DNA from: Rhizobiaceae bacterium
GTDB lineage: Bacteria; Pseudomonadota; Alphaproteobacteria; Rhizobiales; Rhizobiaceae
DNA: 64,000 nt
Reading direction: 5' to 3'
NCBI GenBank assembly: GCA_028281105.1
Contig: JANQKQ010000033.1
Span: 1-64,000, forward strand
Shown in pieces: positions 1 through 9,403 of the stretch; the stretch's first letter is position 1, and every line of letters starts with the position of its first letter. The notes beneath the pieces are model-generated. The model was not told the DNA's origin, ran no database searches, and saw nothing but the letters and a program-made list of their open reading frames with translations. The position numbers were made by a program, and so were the translations under genes.

Positions 1-495
1 ACCCACGCCCGCGTCGAGGCTGATGCAACCAACTGGGTGCGCGGCCACACCAACGGATTGGCGATTTATTGCACGCCTGTTGGCGGCTTGGTCAACGGCG
101 CGCTCGGGCATTCCTATGCCGGGCTGTGCGACGCTGAGAAAGAGCCGGCTTTCCTCTCCCACTTCAAGTTAGGCTGGCAGTGGTACTGGGCGAAGGACAA
201 GGTATCGGATCTGGAGGCCGAAATATCCCAGGCCCGCACCGACTTGTCCGAAAAGGAAGATCTCATCGATGAAACAGAGGACGAAGGGGTCAGGGCGACG
301 CTGCGCGAAGAGATACGGAACCTTGAACGGGACCTCTGGGACGACGAGCGTGAGCTATACGAAGCGAGGCGGGAGGAGGAGCACGCCGCTGGGATGTTCA
401 TCCGGCAGATAAACACGCTTGAAGACAGGACCCTTCTGGGCAATCCGCATATTGCGGCCGGGTTTCGGCGACTTGGCATCGCATTGAACCAGTGA
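1..495 (+). CDS. DUF2799-type protein, 5' end missing
   Basis: The reading frame is open from the first base, so the gene starts before the window; the GTG at 37 is probably internal because the residues before it (THARVEADATNW) continue naturally. The visible part has the pattern GHTNGLAIYCTPVGG followed by a Gly-rich stretch, G..YAGLC and a following Ala/Phe segment, which matches the C-terminal half of DUF2799 proteins, usually small secreted or lipoprotein-like proteins of unknown function. After this core, residues about 60-125 (from 37) are highly charged and heptad-like (many E, R, L, D), probably a coiled coil. Function is unknown. The family call rests on the YCTP/G/C pattern only. 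Confidence 0.6.
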   Translation, partial: THARVEADATNWVRGHTNGLAIYCTPVGGLVNGALGHSYAGLCDAEKEPAFLSHFKLGWQWYWAKDKVSDLEAEISQARTDLSEKEDLIDETEDEGVRATLREEIRNLERDLWDDERELYEARREEEHAAGMFIRQINTLEDRTLLGNPHIAAGFRRLGIALNQ

Positions 496-621
496 CAATC
501 CGCGAATCCGGAGGCCTGCTGAAGGCAGTGCCGTTGTGATCGTTGCTGGCGATTCCCGGTATCCATCGGGCACCAGTTTTGCTTAACTGTCGCCGGGGAG
601 CGCTCATTCGGGGAGAATACG

Positions 622-2625
622 ATGATCGGATTTATCCGTGTGGTTGGTGCGACCTTCACGGCCGCGGCGGTTTGTGCGTGGATGGGCGCGACGCCCGCAC
701 AGGCACAGTTCTCCGAAAGCATCGAACTGGGCAAGGACGCCTTCTCTTTCCACGGCAGGACGTCGGGTACGATGCGCGCATTTGCCTCCGACAGCCAGGC
801 GGAAGGCGCCGTCAAGTCCATCATGGACGCGATCGGGCTGCCGCTGCGCTTCGAGATCAAGGCGGCCGCCGTGCCCAACGCGTCGGCAATCCTGACCAAA
901 GACGGCCGGCGGCTGATCGCCTACAACGTCAACTTCATGGAAGATCTGCGCACCGCCACCGGCGAGGACTGGTCGGCGGTTTCGGTGATGGCGCACGAGA
1001 TCGGCCACCATCTGTCGTTCCACCTGTCCCACGACATCGGCGATCACGACGCCGAACTGGAAGCCGACTTCTTCTCCGGCTTCGTGCTGGCGAAAATGGG
1101 CGCAACCCGCGAACAGGCGCTGGCGGCGATGCGCGATCTGGGTGAGGAAACCGCATCGAATTCCCATCCCGCCAAGATCGACCGGCTGCAGGCGATCGGT
1201 CTGGGATGGAAGAACGCCTCGCTGCTGACGCGGCCGAATCTGGGACAATTGCGCCAGGCCAACGAGGAGACAAAGACGTCCGGCTCTCCGCTGGAGCCGC
1301 TGCGCGGGCGCAACATCTGGGTTTCGATCACCGATGACCAGCGGCGCAACGAGATCTGCCGGCGTTTGTCCGAAGGCGGCATGAACGTCGATTGCGATCC
1401 CGACAAGGGCGAGCCGATCGCGCGAACGTTGCATCTCGATTGCGAAAGCCTGCCCACCGGCGCCGGCCGCATGGTCAACGAATATCTGGGTCAGTTCGGG
1501 TACGAACCCTATGACATCGTCGACAGCATTGCCGATGGCCCGTCCTATTGCGACACGGTGCTGGAGATGACCATCTTCGACTACGAGGATTACGGTGGCA
1601 CGCGCACCAGCGATCTGGAGTCCGACACCGGGTCGCTGGCCGCTTTGGCCGGACGCAACATCTGGGTCGACATCCGCAACGAACGACGGCGCGAAGATGT
1701 CTGCCGCATCCTGCGCGAAGGCGGCATGAACGTGGACTGCGAGCCGTCGGCCGACGACACGCCGGTGTCCTCGTCGATCGACATCGACTGCCATACCCTG
1801 CCGGAAAACGCCGGCGAGCTGGTCAACGCCTATCTGGGTCGGTTCGGCTACCCGCCCTACCCGGTCGTCGACAGCATCGATGACGGGCCGTCCTATTGCG
1901 ACACCGTGCTGGAGATGACCATCTTCGACTATGAGGACTACGAGTCCCGAGCGCCCACCCGCACGTCGTCCGACAACCCATTGGCTGCACTCGCCGGGCG
2001 CAACATCTGGGTCGACATTCGCAACGAACGGCGGCGCGAAGATGTCTGCCGCATCCTGCGCGAAGGCGGCATGAACGTCGACTGCGAGCCGTCGGCCGAC
2101 GACACGCCGGTGTCCTCGTCGATCGACATCGACTGCCACACCCTGCCCAAAAACGCCGGAGAGCTGGTCAACGCCTATCTTGGCCGCTTCGGCTACCCGC
2201 CCTACCCGGTCGTCGATTCCATCGATGACGGGCCGTCCTATTGCGATTCGGTGCTGGAGATGACCATCTTCGACTATGAGGACTACGATTCCCGGGCGCC
2301 CAATCGCTCATCGGCGCCCCGCAACGAACTGGCCGTGCTGGCCGGCCGCAACATCTGGGTCAACATTCGCGACGACACCCGCCGCGGGTTGGTCTGCCGG
2401 CTGCTGGACGAAGCAGGAATGAATGTCGACTGCGAGCCCGGCACCACGGCGATCGATTCGTCGATCGACCTGGACTGCGAAACCCTGCCCGATGACGCCG
2501 GCCATCGGGTCAATCAGTTTCTCGGGCGGCATGGTCTGAGAACGTACGAGGTGATCGACAGCCGCAACGACGGTCCGTCCTATTGCGATTCGGTGCTGGA
2601 GATGACGATCTTCGATTGGGAGTAG
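622..2625 (+). CDS. Secreted HEIGH metalloprotease-like protein with four tandem 4-Cys repeats
   Basis: The protein has 667 residues. A signal peptide is clear (hydrophobic core, cut near AQA-QFSES, residue about 28). Residues 125-129 are HEIGH, followed about 16 residues later by ELEAD; this HExxH plus downstream Glu pattern is that of M48-like gluzincin peptidases. After the protease-like domain (to about residue 220) come four repeats starting at residues about 227, 342, 457 and 573, spaced 115-116 residues apart. Each begins GRNIWV, contains VCRIL..GGMNVDCEP, a third Cys in IDCHTLP and a fourth in GPSYCD, and ends TIFDYED. The four Cys per unit suggest disulfides in an exported domain. 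Repeats 2 and 3 differ by only about two residues, so the duplication is recent. Substrate is unknown; the repeats may bind cell wall or a partner protein. Confidence 0.8.
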   Translation: MIGFIRVVGATFTAAAVCAWMGATPAQAQFSESIELGKDAFSFHGRTSGTMRAFASDSQAEGAVKSIMDAIGLPLRFEIKAAAVPNASAILTKDGRRLIAYNVNFMEDLRTATGEDWSAVSVMAHEIGHHLSFHLSHDIGDHDAELEADFFSGFVLAKMGATREQALAAMRDLGEETASNSHPAKIDRLQAIGLGWKNASLLTRPNLGQLRQANEETKTSGSPLEPLRGRNIWVSITDDQRRNEICRRLSEGGMNVDCDPDKGEPIARTLHLDCESLPTGAGRMVNEYLGQFGYEPYDIVDSIADGPSYCDTVLEMTIFDYEDYGGTRTSDLESDTGSLAALAGRNIWVDIRNERRREDVCRILREGGMNVDCEPSADDTPVSSSIDIDCHTLPENAGELVNAYLGRFGYPPYPVVDSIDDGPSYCDTVLEMTIFDYEDYESRAPTRTSSDNPLAALAGRNIWVDIRNERRREDVCRILREGGMNVDCEPSADDTPVSSSIDIDCHTLPKNAGELVNAYLGRFGYPPYPVVDSIDDGPSYCDSVLEMTIFDYEDYDSRAPNRSSAPRNELAVLAGRNIWVNIRDDTRRGLVCRLLDEAGMNVDCEPGTTAIDSSIDLDCETLPDDAGHRVNQFLGRHGLRTYEVIDSRNDGPSYCDSVLEMTIFDWE

Positions 2626-2650
2626 GTACTGGCTGGGGTCGCCATCCTGC

Positions 2651-3052
2651 TCACCGCTTCGGCAGATCGTCGTCCAGCGACACCCAACCCACCCGCTCGG
2701 CCCAGTGGACGTGGAACTGCGGCTCGAACGCGGACGAATCGTCCAGGCCGGCGGCGTAGAAATGGGTCTCGTCGCCGAATTTGTCTGCCCTGTACGCGAT
2801 CGGCGTGCCGCATTTGGCGCAGAACAGCCGGCGCACCCCTTTCGATGAGTGATAAAGCGCCGGTTCGTCACCGGTGAACTCGCACTTGTCGTTATCGACA
2901 CCGAAAAAGGTGGTGAAAGGCGAGGCCGTGTTGCGCCGACAGCTCTCGCAGTGACAGTGGCCGCGCCAGTTTTCCGGCCCCGTGTAGCGATAGCTCACCG
3001 CGCCGCACAGGCAGCGGCCGGTCTTCACCCCGCCGTCCTTCCCTTTAGCCAT
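2651..3052 (-). CDS. GFA/CENP-V domain protein
   Basis: A 133-residue protein of the glutathione-dependent formaldehyde-activating (Gfa) fold. It contains the zinc cysteines C14 and C16 (GRCLCGAVSY), C33, C35 and C38 (GHCHCESCRR), and FCAKCGTPIAY near the end, all typical of the family. I chose the ATG at 3052 because GGAGGA lies 7 nt upstream; a longer frame to 3184 has no ribosome binding site and an unusual Arg-rich leader. Many members are of unknown substrate, and a true formaldehyde-glutathione activity cannot be inferred from sequence. The gene converges on the metalloprotease gene with only 25 bp between the stops. A link with formaldehyde from demethylation elsewhere in the window is possible but unproven. 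Confidence 0.88.
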   Translation of the reverse strand: MAKGKDGGVKTGRCLCGAVSYRYTGPENWRGHCHCESCRRNTASPFTTFFGVDNDKCEFTGDEPALYHSSKGVRRLFCAKCGTPIAYRADKFGDETHFYAAGLDDSSAFEPQFHVHWAERVGWVSLDDDLPKR

Positions 3053-4042
3053 ATTGCTTCCTCCGACTCGCGACATGGTCGCTTTGACCGCCAGCCTATC
3101 CCGGTGGCGCGTCGATTCAAGATGCAAGTCCGCCGTTCGCCCGGCCGGGCGATTCCTTGGCGCCAGGCCCCGTCGGCGGGTCACGGGAGTGCGATTTTCG
3201 CCGTTGGGTCAGTCGGTTCGCCGATAACGCTCCACGCCGCTGGCAACGGGCGGCCAAATCGCGCGCATCGGCACAATCGCCCTGTTGAAATCCCTGGGGA
3301 AAAATCTGCGCAACGCTTTGATTCAAAAGAGGATTCGGTATCCACACCGCGATGCGTCACGCTGTCACAAAATCACGAAATATGGTGTTTTGGATTTTCT
3401 TTGGAACAACATCTTGACGAAAAATTCCGAGTCAGACTACCTTCCAAATCTGTTCGTTGCGTCTGTGTGGCGTCAGGCCGGAGCTTGAAAATCCCATTCG
3501 CGTGGTAAGCGCGGAACTTCCATGATGGAACCTTCCGCGGCCGGCTATCCTAAATTTGTGGGCGGTTTCAATGCCGGGTTGCGCGTGGTTCGCGCGCCCA
3601 GCAAGGAGACGGTTTTGTCTTGGCGAGCGGCCGGCAAATTCAGGGTGGTTGTTTTGGTGCGGGATGAACCGGTTAACGCCATATTTAGTATTTGCGAGCA
3701 GGTTGACAACAAGATATAGTTTCCGACTGACGTCCTTGAAGCGCTGAAGGCTGAACGCGGGTGATTGGTGAGATGCTGATTTTCGATCCGCTTCGGCTTT
3801 CGAAACCGCGCCATGAAAGGGCGGAAAAACCGGAACATGTAACCCCCAAAAAGGGACCGGGGGAGGCCTAGAACCAGCAGCCGGAGCCGGCGTCGATCCA
3901 TCGGGTCGGCCGGGTGGACGGGTTGCTGGTAGACGGTGGGATATTGTCCGCTTCAAACGCCGCGGACATGTCGCTCCCGGGTTTCGCTCCGGGGGGATAT
4001 GGCGGGCGGTGCGGACACGGCAGATAAAGGGACTACGCGAAA
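3053..4042. other. Gene-free 1-kb region upstream of nrdJ
   Basis: I see no convincing gene. Positions about 3290-3720 are visibly richer in A/T than their surroundings, as expected of regulatory DNA; short frames here have poor codon patterns. A TTGACA hexamer lies at 3703-3708 but without a good -10 partner. No B12-box (AGCCAGGAGACC type) was found, so a cobalamin riboswitch is not supported. The region may hold a long nrdJ leader or a small RNA. Confidence 0.4.
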
Positions 4043-7000
4043 ATGCGCATTGAGCGTCGCTACACCAAAGAGGGCCAATCGCCCTACGAAGGCATCGAAT
4101 TTTCCGCTACCACCAGCGAAATCCGCAACCCGGACGGCTCCGTGGTGTTCCGGCTGGAGGATATCGCGGTGCCTAAGACCTGGAGCCAGGTGGCCTGCGA
4201 CGTTCTCGCCCAGAAATATTTCCGCAAGGCGGGCGTGCCGGCGCGGTTGAAGAAGGTAGAAGAAAACTCAGTGCCGTCGTGGCTGTGGCGCAGCGAGCCG
4301 GACAAGGCGGCGCTGTCGAAACTGCCCGACGAGGAGCGCACTGGTTCGGAGACCGATGCGCGCCAGGTGTTCGACCGGCTCGCCGGAGCATGGACCTATT
4401 GGGGCTGGAAGGGCGGTTACTTCGACGGCGAGGCCGACGCTCGCGCCTTTTTCGATGAGCTCGCCTACATGCTGGCGATGCAGATGGCCGCGCCCAATTC
4501 GCCGCAATGGTTCAACACCGGGCTGCACTGGGCCTACGGCATCGACGGGCCGGCCCAGGGCCACTATTACGTGGACTTCGAGACCGGCAAGCTGACCCGG
4601 TCGAAATCCTCCTACGAACATCCCCAGCCGCACGCCTGTTTCATCCAGTCGGTCAACGACGATCTGGTCAACGAAAACGGCATCATGGATCTTTGGGTGC
4701 GCGAGGCGCGGCTGTTCAAATACGGCTCGGGCACCGGCACGAACTTCTCGCACCTGCGCGGCGAAGGCGAGAAACTGTCCGGCGGCGGCAAGTCGTCGGG
4801 CCTGATGAGCTTCCTGAAGATCGGCGACCGGGCGGCCGGCGCCATCAAGTCTGGCGGCACGACCCGGCGCGCGGCCAAGATGGTGGTCGTCGACATCGAC
4901 CACCCGGACATCGAGGACTATATCGACTGGAAGGTGCGCGAGGAGCAGAAGGTCGCGGCCATCGTCACCGGCTCGATCACGGTCTCCAAGCACTTGAAGG
5001 CCGTGATGCGCGCCTGCGTCAACTGCGAGGGCGAAGGCGATGACTGTTTCGACCCGAAGATCAACACGGCGCTCAAGCGCGAAGTGCGCGCGGCCAAGCG
5101 GGCCGCGGTGTCTGAGAACTACATCAAGCGGGTGATCCAGCTCGCCCGCCAGGGTTACACCGACATCGAATTCCCGATCTACAACACCGATTGGGATTCG
5201 GACGCCTATCTGACCGTTTCGGGTCAGAACTCCAACAATTCGGTGCGCGTCACCGACGACTTTCTCAATGCAGTCGAAACCGATGGCGATTGGGACCTGG
5301 TCGGCCGCATCTCCGGCGATGTGGCCAAGACCGTCAAGGCGCGCGATCTGTGGGACCGGGTGGGCAACGCCGCCTGGGCCTCGGCCGATCCGGGCATCCA
5401 GTATCACACTACGATCAACGACTGGCACACCTGCCCGGCTTCGGGTCCGATCCGCGCATCTAACCCGTGCTCGGAATACATGTTCCTGGACGATACCGCG
5501 TGCAACCTGGCCTCGCTCAACCTGTTGCAGTTCCGCCAGCCGGGCAAGGCGGGGCAAGCGCGCGCGTTCGACGTGGAAAGCTTCGAGCACGCCACGCGGC
5601 TGTGGATGGTCGTGTTGGAAATCTCCATCACGATGGCGCAGTTCCCGTCGAAGCAGATCGCCAAGCTTTCCTACGACTACCGCACCACCGGGCTCGGCTT
5701 CGCCAATATCGGCGGGCTGCTGATGACCAGCGGCATCGCCTATGACAGCCCGGAGGCGCGCGCGATCTGCGGCGCGATCACCTCGGTGATGACCGGGGTG
5801 TGCTACGCGACTTCCGCGGAGATGGCCGGTGAACTGGGTGTCTTCCCCGGCCACGCGGCCAACGCCGAACCGATGGCCCGCGTCATCGCCAACCACCGCC
5901 GCGCCGCGCACGGCCACGACGACGGCTACGAGGGTCTGTCGACCAATCCGGTTGCGCTCGATGCGGCGTCCTGCCCCGACAAGCGGCTGATCGAGCGGGC
6001 CAGGGCCGCCTGGGACCGCGCCGCCGAACTGGGCTCCGAGCACGGCTACCGCAACGCCCAGACCACGGTTATTGCGCCCACCGGCACGATCGGCCTGGTG
6101 ATGGACTGCGACACCACCGGCATCGAGCCGGACTTCGCGCTGGTCAAGTTCAAGAAGCTGGCCGGCGGCGGCTATTTCAAGATCATCAACCGGGCGGTGC
6201 CCGAAGCGCTGGCGGTGCTGGGTTATTCGCAGGCCGAGATCAAGAAGATCATCGACTATGCGGTGGGCCGCGGCACCCTGTCCGATACGCCGCTTGTCGA
6301 CGGCAAGGGCATCAACCACGACACGCTGAAAGCGCGCGGCTTCACCAACGAGAAGCTCGAAGCGGTGGAAGCGGCGCTCGCCACCGCCTTCGATGTGAAA
6401 TTCGCCTTCAACAAGTTCACCCTGGGCGAGGAATTCTGCACCGGTACGCTGGGCATCGACCGCGACAAGCTGGCCGATTTCAATCTCGACCTGCTGGCGG
6501 AGATCGGCTTTTCGAAGGCCGAGATCGAGGCGGCCAACCTGTATTGCTGCGGCGCGATGACCCTGGAAGGCGCGCCGGGCATGAAGGACGAGCACCTGGC
6601 CGTGTTCGACTGCGCCAATCCGTGCGGGCGCACCGGCAAGCGCGCCCTGTCGGTCGACAGCCACATCCGCATGATGGCCGCCGCGCAGCCGTTCATCTCC
6701 GGCGCGATCTCGAAGACCATCAACATGCCGAATGATGCGACGGTCGAGGACTGCAAGGACGCCTACATGCTGTCCTGGAAACTTGGTTTGAAGGCCAACG
6801 CGCTCTATCGCGACGGCTCGAAACTGTCGCAGCCGCTCAACGCGTCACTGATCGCCGATGAAGACGACGAGGACGCGATCGAGGAACTGGCCGAGGCACC
6901 GAAGGCCGCCGCTGCCGCCATGGTCGCCGAAAAGGTGGTCGAGCGGGTCGTCGAACGCGTCGTGCGCGAGCAGGAGAAGCTGCCCGGCCGGCGCAAGGGC

Positions 7001-7891
7001 TACACGCAGAAGGCGAAGATCGGCGGCCACACCATCTTCCTGCGCACCGGCGAATATGACGACGGGCGGCTGGGCGAGATCTTCCTCGACATGAACAAGG
7101 AAGGCTCCTCGCTGCGCGCCTTCATCAACAATTTCGCCATCTCGGTGTCGCTGGGCCTGCAATGGGGCGTGCCTTTAGAGGAATATGTGGACGCGTTCGT
7201 GTTCACCAAGTTCGAGCCGGCCGGCATGGTCCAGGGCAACGACGCGATCAAGAACGCCACTTCGATCCTCGACTATGTGTTCCGCGAACTGGCCGTCTCC
7301 TATCTGGGCCGGCACGATCTTTCCCACGTCGACCAGTCCGACTTCGCCTCGACCCCGATGGGCCGCGGCGTCCAGGAAGGCAAGACCCAGATGGTCTCGA
7401 AGGGCCTGACGCGCGGCCACCGCCTGGCCGTGGTCAAGCCCTCGCCCACCGGCGAGCCCAAGGGCTTGGCGGACGAACCGTCGGCCGGCCAGGGTGCCCA
7501 GGGTGCAAAGACCGGCGACGGGCGGCCGACGATGATCTCCAACGTGGTCTCCGGCCCGTCGGCCGGCAGCCTGGGCGCGCGCGCGGCGGCGATCGCCGCC
7601 AACCTCAACGAGGAACCCACGGCGTTCAAGCGCGATCTGGCCCCGAACGCGCAGCCGGAGGCGGAGCCCCTGCCCGAGCCGGTTGCCGAGACGATCGCGG
7701 ACGACGACCTGCGCGAAAGCACCGCGACCGGCTCAGCGCCCCTGGCCCCCGACACCGACGAACAACGCGCCCGCGCCCTGCTGGCCGGCTATACCGGCAA
7801 CTCGTGCGATGAGTGTGGGAATTTTACGATGGTGCGGAACGGGACGTGTGAGAAGTGTGATACGTGTGGGGCTACGAGTGGGTGTAGTTGA
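4043..7891 (+). CDS. nrdJ: Adenosylcobalamin-dependent ribonucleotide reductase (class II)
   Basis: A 1282-residue class II ribonucleotide reductase, which makes deoxyribonucleotides in the cytoplasm using adenosylcobalamin to create the active-site thiyl radical. Family motifs visible are [15 protein letters not shown] (about 150-165), [20 protein letters not shown] with the catalytic-loop Cys at residue 476, and [20 protein letters not shown] near 680. The last 30 residues hold a Cys-rich zinc-ribbon/thiol tail ([22 protein letters not shown]), as in long alphaproteobacterial NrdJ. The start ATG at 4043 follows AGATAAAGGG. The stretch before the tail (about residues 1130-1240) is low-complexity, rich in Pro, Ala and Glu, and likely a flexible linker. 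It is an isolated transcription unit. Dependence on B12 fits the cobalamin-regulated cobalt transporter further on. Confidence 0.97.
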   Translation: MRIERRYTKEGQSPYEGIEFSATTSEIRNPDGSVVFRLEDIAVPKTWSQVACDVLAQKYFRKAGVPARLKKVEENSVPSWLWRSEPDKAALSKLPDEERTGSETDARQVFDRLAGAWTYWGWKGGYFDGEADARAFFDELAYMLAMQMAAPNSPQWFNTGLHWAYGIDGPAQGHYYVDFETGKLTRSKSSYEHPQPHACFIQSVNDDLVNENGIMDLWVREARLFKYGSGTGTNFSHLRGEGEKLSGGGKSSGLMSFLKIGDRAAGAIKSGGTTRRAAKMVVVDIDHPDIEDYIDWKVREEQKVAAIVTGSITVSKHLKAVMRACVNCEGEGDDCFDPKINTALKREVRAAKRAAVSENYIKRVIQLARQGYTDIEFPIYNTDWDSDAYLTVSGQNSNNSVRVTDDFLNAVETDGDWDLVGRISGDVAKTVKARDLWDRVGNAAWASADPGIQYHTTINDWHTCPASGPIRASNPCSEYMFLDDTACNLASLNLLQFRQPGKAGQARAFDVESFEHATRLWMVVLEISITMAQFPSKQIAKLSYDYRTTGLGFANIGGLLMTSGIAYDSPEARAICGAITSVMTGVCYATSAEMAGELGVFPGHAANAEPMARVIANHRRAAHGHDDGYEGLSTNPVALDAASCPDKRLIERARAAWDRAAELGSEHGYRNAQTTVIAPTGTIGLVMDCDTTGIEPDFALVKFKKLAGGGYFKIINRAVPEALAVLGYSQAEIKKIIDYAVGRGTLSDTPLVDGKGINHDTLKARGFTNEKLEAVEAALATAFDVKFAFNKFTLGEEFCTGTLGIDRDKLADFNLDLLAEIGFSKAEIEAANLYCCGAMTLEGAPGMKDEHLAVFDCANPCGRTGKRALSVDSHIRMMAAAQPFISGAISKTINMPNDATVEDCKDAYMLSWKLGLKANALYRDGSKLSQPLNASLIADEDDEDAIEELAEAPKAAAAAMVAEKVVERVVERVVREQEKLPGRRKGYTQKAKIGGHTIFLRTGEYDDGRLGEIFLDMNKEGSSLRAFINNFAISVSLGLQWGVPLEEYVDAFVFTKFEPAGMVQGNDAIKNATSILDYVFRELAVSYLGRHDLSHVDQSDFASTPMGRGVQEGKTQMVSKGLTRGHRLAVVKPSPTGEPKGLADEPSAGQGAQGAKTGDGRPTMISNVVSGPSAGSLGARAAAIAANLNEEPTAFKRDLAPNAQPEAEPLPEPVAETIADDDLRESTATGSAPLAPDTDEQRARALLAGYTGNSCDECGNFTMVRNGTCEKCDTCGATSGCS

Positions 7892-7907
7892 GGACACCAC
7901 ATCCTCC

Positions 7908-7950
7908 CGTCATCCTCGGGCCGCGCGCCAGCGCGGTTCCGGGGATCCAT
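7908..7950. repeat. Intergenic palindrome (REP-like)
   Basis: CGTCATCCTCGGG and CCGGGGATCC arms flank a GC-rich centre just after nrdJ. It is the first member of the family that is dense at 8684-9345. It may also act as a transcript end for nrdJ. Confidence 0.6.
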
Positions 7951-7998
7951 TCCTCTCCGCCCTGCGCCAATCCCCTGCCCTACACAACCAAACTCACT

Positions 7999-8316
7999 TC
8001 ACCGTCGCCACCCATCCATCGGTGGTTCCAGTCGCCCGGTCGACTTTTCTTCGGTGAACAGCGCCAGCAGCTCGCGTTCCAACTCGCGGTCGTGGCCGTA
8101 GACGACCAGCCGGTCGAACTCGTCCTTTTCGATGGTGCAGAGCAATCGGCCACCGGCAGGGCGGGCCAGGTGCTCGCGCTCAATCCGGAAGCGTAGCGCC
8201 AATGCGATGGCACCCAAGACGAAGGCTGGTGGCACCATCAGCCAGGCTAGTTTGAGCCAATCCGGCAGCGACTGGTAGGTGTCGAAGAAATCTGCCCAAA
8301 AGTCGTAAGAATCCAT
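7999..8316 (-). CDS. Small single-span membrane protein, unknown
   Basis: A 105-residue protein that I do not recognise. It has one strong transmembrane segment (about residues 20-42, LKLAWLMVPPAFVLGAIALAL) after a short acidic N-terminus, then a soluble tail of about 60 residues rich in charged residues (RFRIEREHL, DRELERELLALFTEEK). The ATG at 8316 is 19 bp from a palindromic motif at 8335-8356 that is also found before the divergent regulator gene at 8460, so the two genes probably form one regulated pair. The downstream end abuts a repeat element. Codon use looks genuine. Confidence 0.6.
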   Translation of the reverse strand: MDSYDFWADFFDTYQSLPDWLKLAWLMVPPAFVLGAIALALRFRIEREHLARPAGGRLLCTIEKDEFDRLVVYGHDRELERELLALFTEEKSTGRLEPPMDGWRR

Positions 8317-8334
8317 GGAACCACTCTACCGAAC

Positions 8335-8356
8335 ATAAGTGAATGTGACTTATAGT
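8335..8356. promoter_or_regulatory. C-box-like operator, copy 1
   Basis: ATAAGT at 8335-8340 and ACTTAT at 8348-8353 form an inverted repeat, and GACTTATAGT (8347-8356) resembles the C-box bound by controller proteins of restriction systems. It lies immediately upstream of the membrane-protein gene starting at 8316. TGTGACTTATAGT recurs with one change at 8408-8420. Function is inferred. Confidence 0.5.
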
Positions 8357-8395
8357 ATTCATATGGCAATCGCTTGTACAGGTACAGGATTGCAG

Positions 8396-8420
8396 CATAG
8401 ATGTGATTGTGACTCATAGT
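8396..8420. promoter_or_regulatory. C-box-like operator, copy 2
   Basis: CATAG...CTCATAG forms a short repeat pair, and TGTGACTCATAGT (8408-8420) matches copy 1 at 12 of 13 bases, 64 bp away. It is 39 bp before the start of the XRE regulator, a position that fits autoregulation. Confidence 0.5.
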
Positions 8421-8459
8421 GTGTAGACCAAAAGGCTACATCACCTGCGGAATGCCGCG

Positions 8460-8669
8460 ATGGATTCGCGGCAGATCGTTGGGAAGAATGTCCGGAAACT
8501 GCGGGTCGAACGCGGCTTCTCCCAGGAGCAACTCGCTTTCGAAACAGGCCTCCATCGAACTTACGTCAGCGGAGTCGAGCGGGGCGTGCGCAATCCGACC
8601 CTGCTTGTCATCGATCGCTTGGCGAAAACGCTGAAAGTCGCACCGTACGAGCTGCTGATGCCCGAGTAG
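8460..8669 (+). CDS. XRE-family HTH regulator, controller-protein-like
   Basis: A 69-residue protein that is almost entirely one Cro/C1-type helix-turn-helix domain: KNVRKLRVERGFSQEQLAFE (helices 1-2), LHRTYVSGVERG (recognition helix) and NPTLLVIDRLAKTLKVAPYELL. Size and sequence are like controller (C) proteins of restriction-modification systems and the many orphan relatives of these. No methyltransferase or endonuclease gene is adjacent. The C-box-like motif occurs both before this gene and before the divergent membrane-protein gene, so it probably represses or activates both. The ATG at 8460 is preceded by a weak ribosome binding site. The target set is unknown. Confidence 0.85.
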   Translation: MDSRQIVGKNVRKLRVERGFSQEQLAFETGLHRTYVSGVERGVRNPTLLVIDRLAKTLKVAPYELLMPE

Positions 8670-8740
8670 CGTAGCCATTGGCCCCTGGGTCCTCGGGTCG
8701 AGCCCGAGGATGACGACGTGAGTGGCCTCGGCAATAAGTA

Positions 8741-8890
8741 ACCAACACCGAGCAAGCGGAAATGCACCTGGACCCTGACCTTCGTCAGGGTGACGGAGGG
8801 TGTGGGGGGCATTGCCCTCTCCCCGTCATTCCGGCGAAGGCCGGAATCCAGGTGCGCTTCGGCAAATTCGTGGTGGGATGTGAAGTGGGG
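8741..8890. repeat. 150-bp direct repeat, copy 1
   Basis: This stretch recurs at 9027-9175 with about 90% identity, including two palindromes and the unique spacer GCTTCGGCAAATTCGTGGTG. It shows that part of the repeat block arose by segmental duplication, 286 bp apart. Confidence 0.85.
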
Positions 8891-9026
8891 CCTGCCATCC
8901 TCTTCCCGTCATCCTCGGGCTTGTCCCGAGGATCTAACCCGCCATCCATGCTGAATGATTTCGCCGACCGCCTTAGATCCTCGCCACAAGGGCGAGGATG
9001 ACGAAGTGAGAGGACTGCGGAAAACA

Positions 9027-9175
9027 ACCAACACCGAGCCAACGTCGACGCACCTGGACCCTGACCTTCGTCAGGGTGACGGAGGGTGTGGGGGCGCCTC
9101 CCCCTCCCCGTCATTCCGGCGCAGGCCGGAATCTAGGTGCGCTTCGGCAAATTCGTGGTGGGATGTGGAGTGGGG
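9027..9175. repeat. 150-bp direct repeat, copy 2
   Basis: Second copy of the unit at 8741-8890. Differences are concentrated around the first spacer (AAGCGGAAATG against AACGTCGACG) and the centre of the second palindrome. Confidence 0.85.
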
Positions 9176-9403
9176 TTTCGCCAATCCACCGTCATCGTCG
9201 AACTTGATCCGACGATCCAGTGCCACGATCCCTGGGTCCTCGGGTCAAGCCCGAGGATGACGAAGTTGGGAAGGCTCCGACAAGAAGCAATCAGCGCCCA
9301 GCAAGTGGAGGCGCACCTGGATCCTGACCTTCGTCAGGATGACGGCGTTCGGTGCAGCCGATACGGCGGCTCGCGACGTCGGTCCGAAAACCCGCCCCCT
9401 TTA

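Larger units (their letters stand above)
8684..9345. repeat. Cluster of about nine REP-like palindromes
   Basis: No gene is seen here. Palindromic units of about 33 bp occur at about 8684-8716, 8765-8796, 8821-8853, 8906-8937, 8970-9006, 9051-9085, 9108-9140, 9225-9260 and 9314-9345. Three types alternate: TCCTCGGG...CCCGAGGATGACG, CCTGACCTTCGTCAGG with GTGACG, and GTCATTCCGGC...GCCGGAAT. They are imperfect hairpins of the kind scattered between genes in many alphaproteobacterial genomes; further copies occur at 7908, 35598, 35668 and 61686. Confidence 0.8.

Noticed and set aside
604..2139. Antisense 511-residue open frame on the minus strand
   Set aside because: It mirrors the repeats of the metalloprotease gene, has no start signal and reads as Val/Asp/Arg/Gly-rich low complexity. 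GC-rich third positions make such frames common.
3545..3901. Possible 118-residue minus-strand gene before nrdJ
   Set aside because: Codon pattern and composition do not fit the neighbours, the start lacks a ribosome site and no motif is visible.
3053..4042. Cobalamin riboswitch before nrdJ
   Set aside because: No B12 box or other riboswitch core element was found on the plus strand, in contrast to the clear one at 13955-14175.
4268..6664. Antisense 798-residue open frame within nrdJ
   Set aside because: nrdJ is unmistakable on the plus strand; the antisense frame has shadow composition and no domain.
8317..8669. Restriction-modification system
   Set aside because: Only the regulator resembles a controller protein. 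No methyltransferase or nuclease gene lies within several kilobases.
8684..9345. CRISPR array
   Set aside because: Repeats are imperfect palindromes of three types with irregular spacing; there are no constant repeats with unique spacers and no cas genes.
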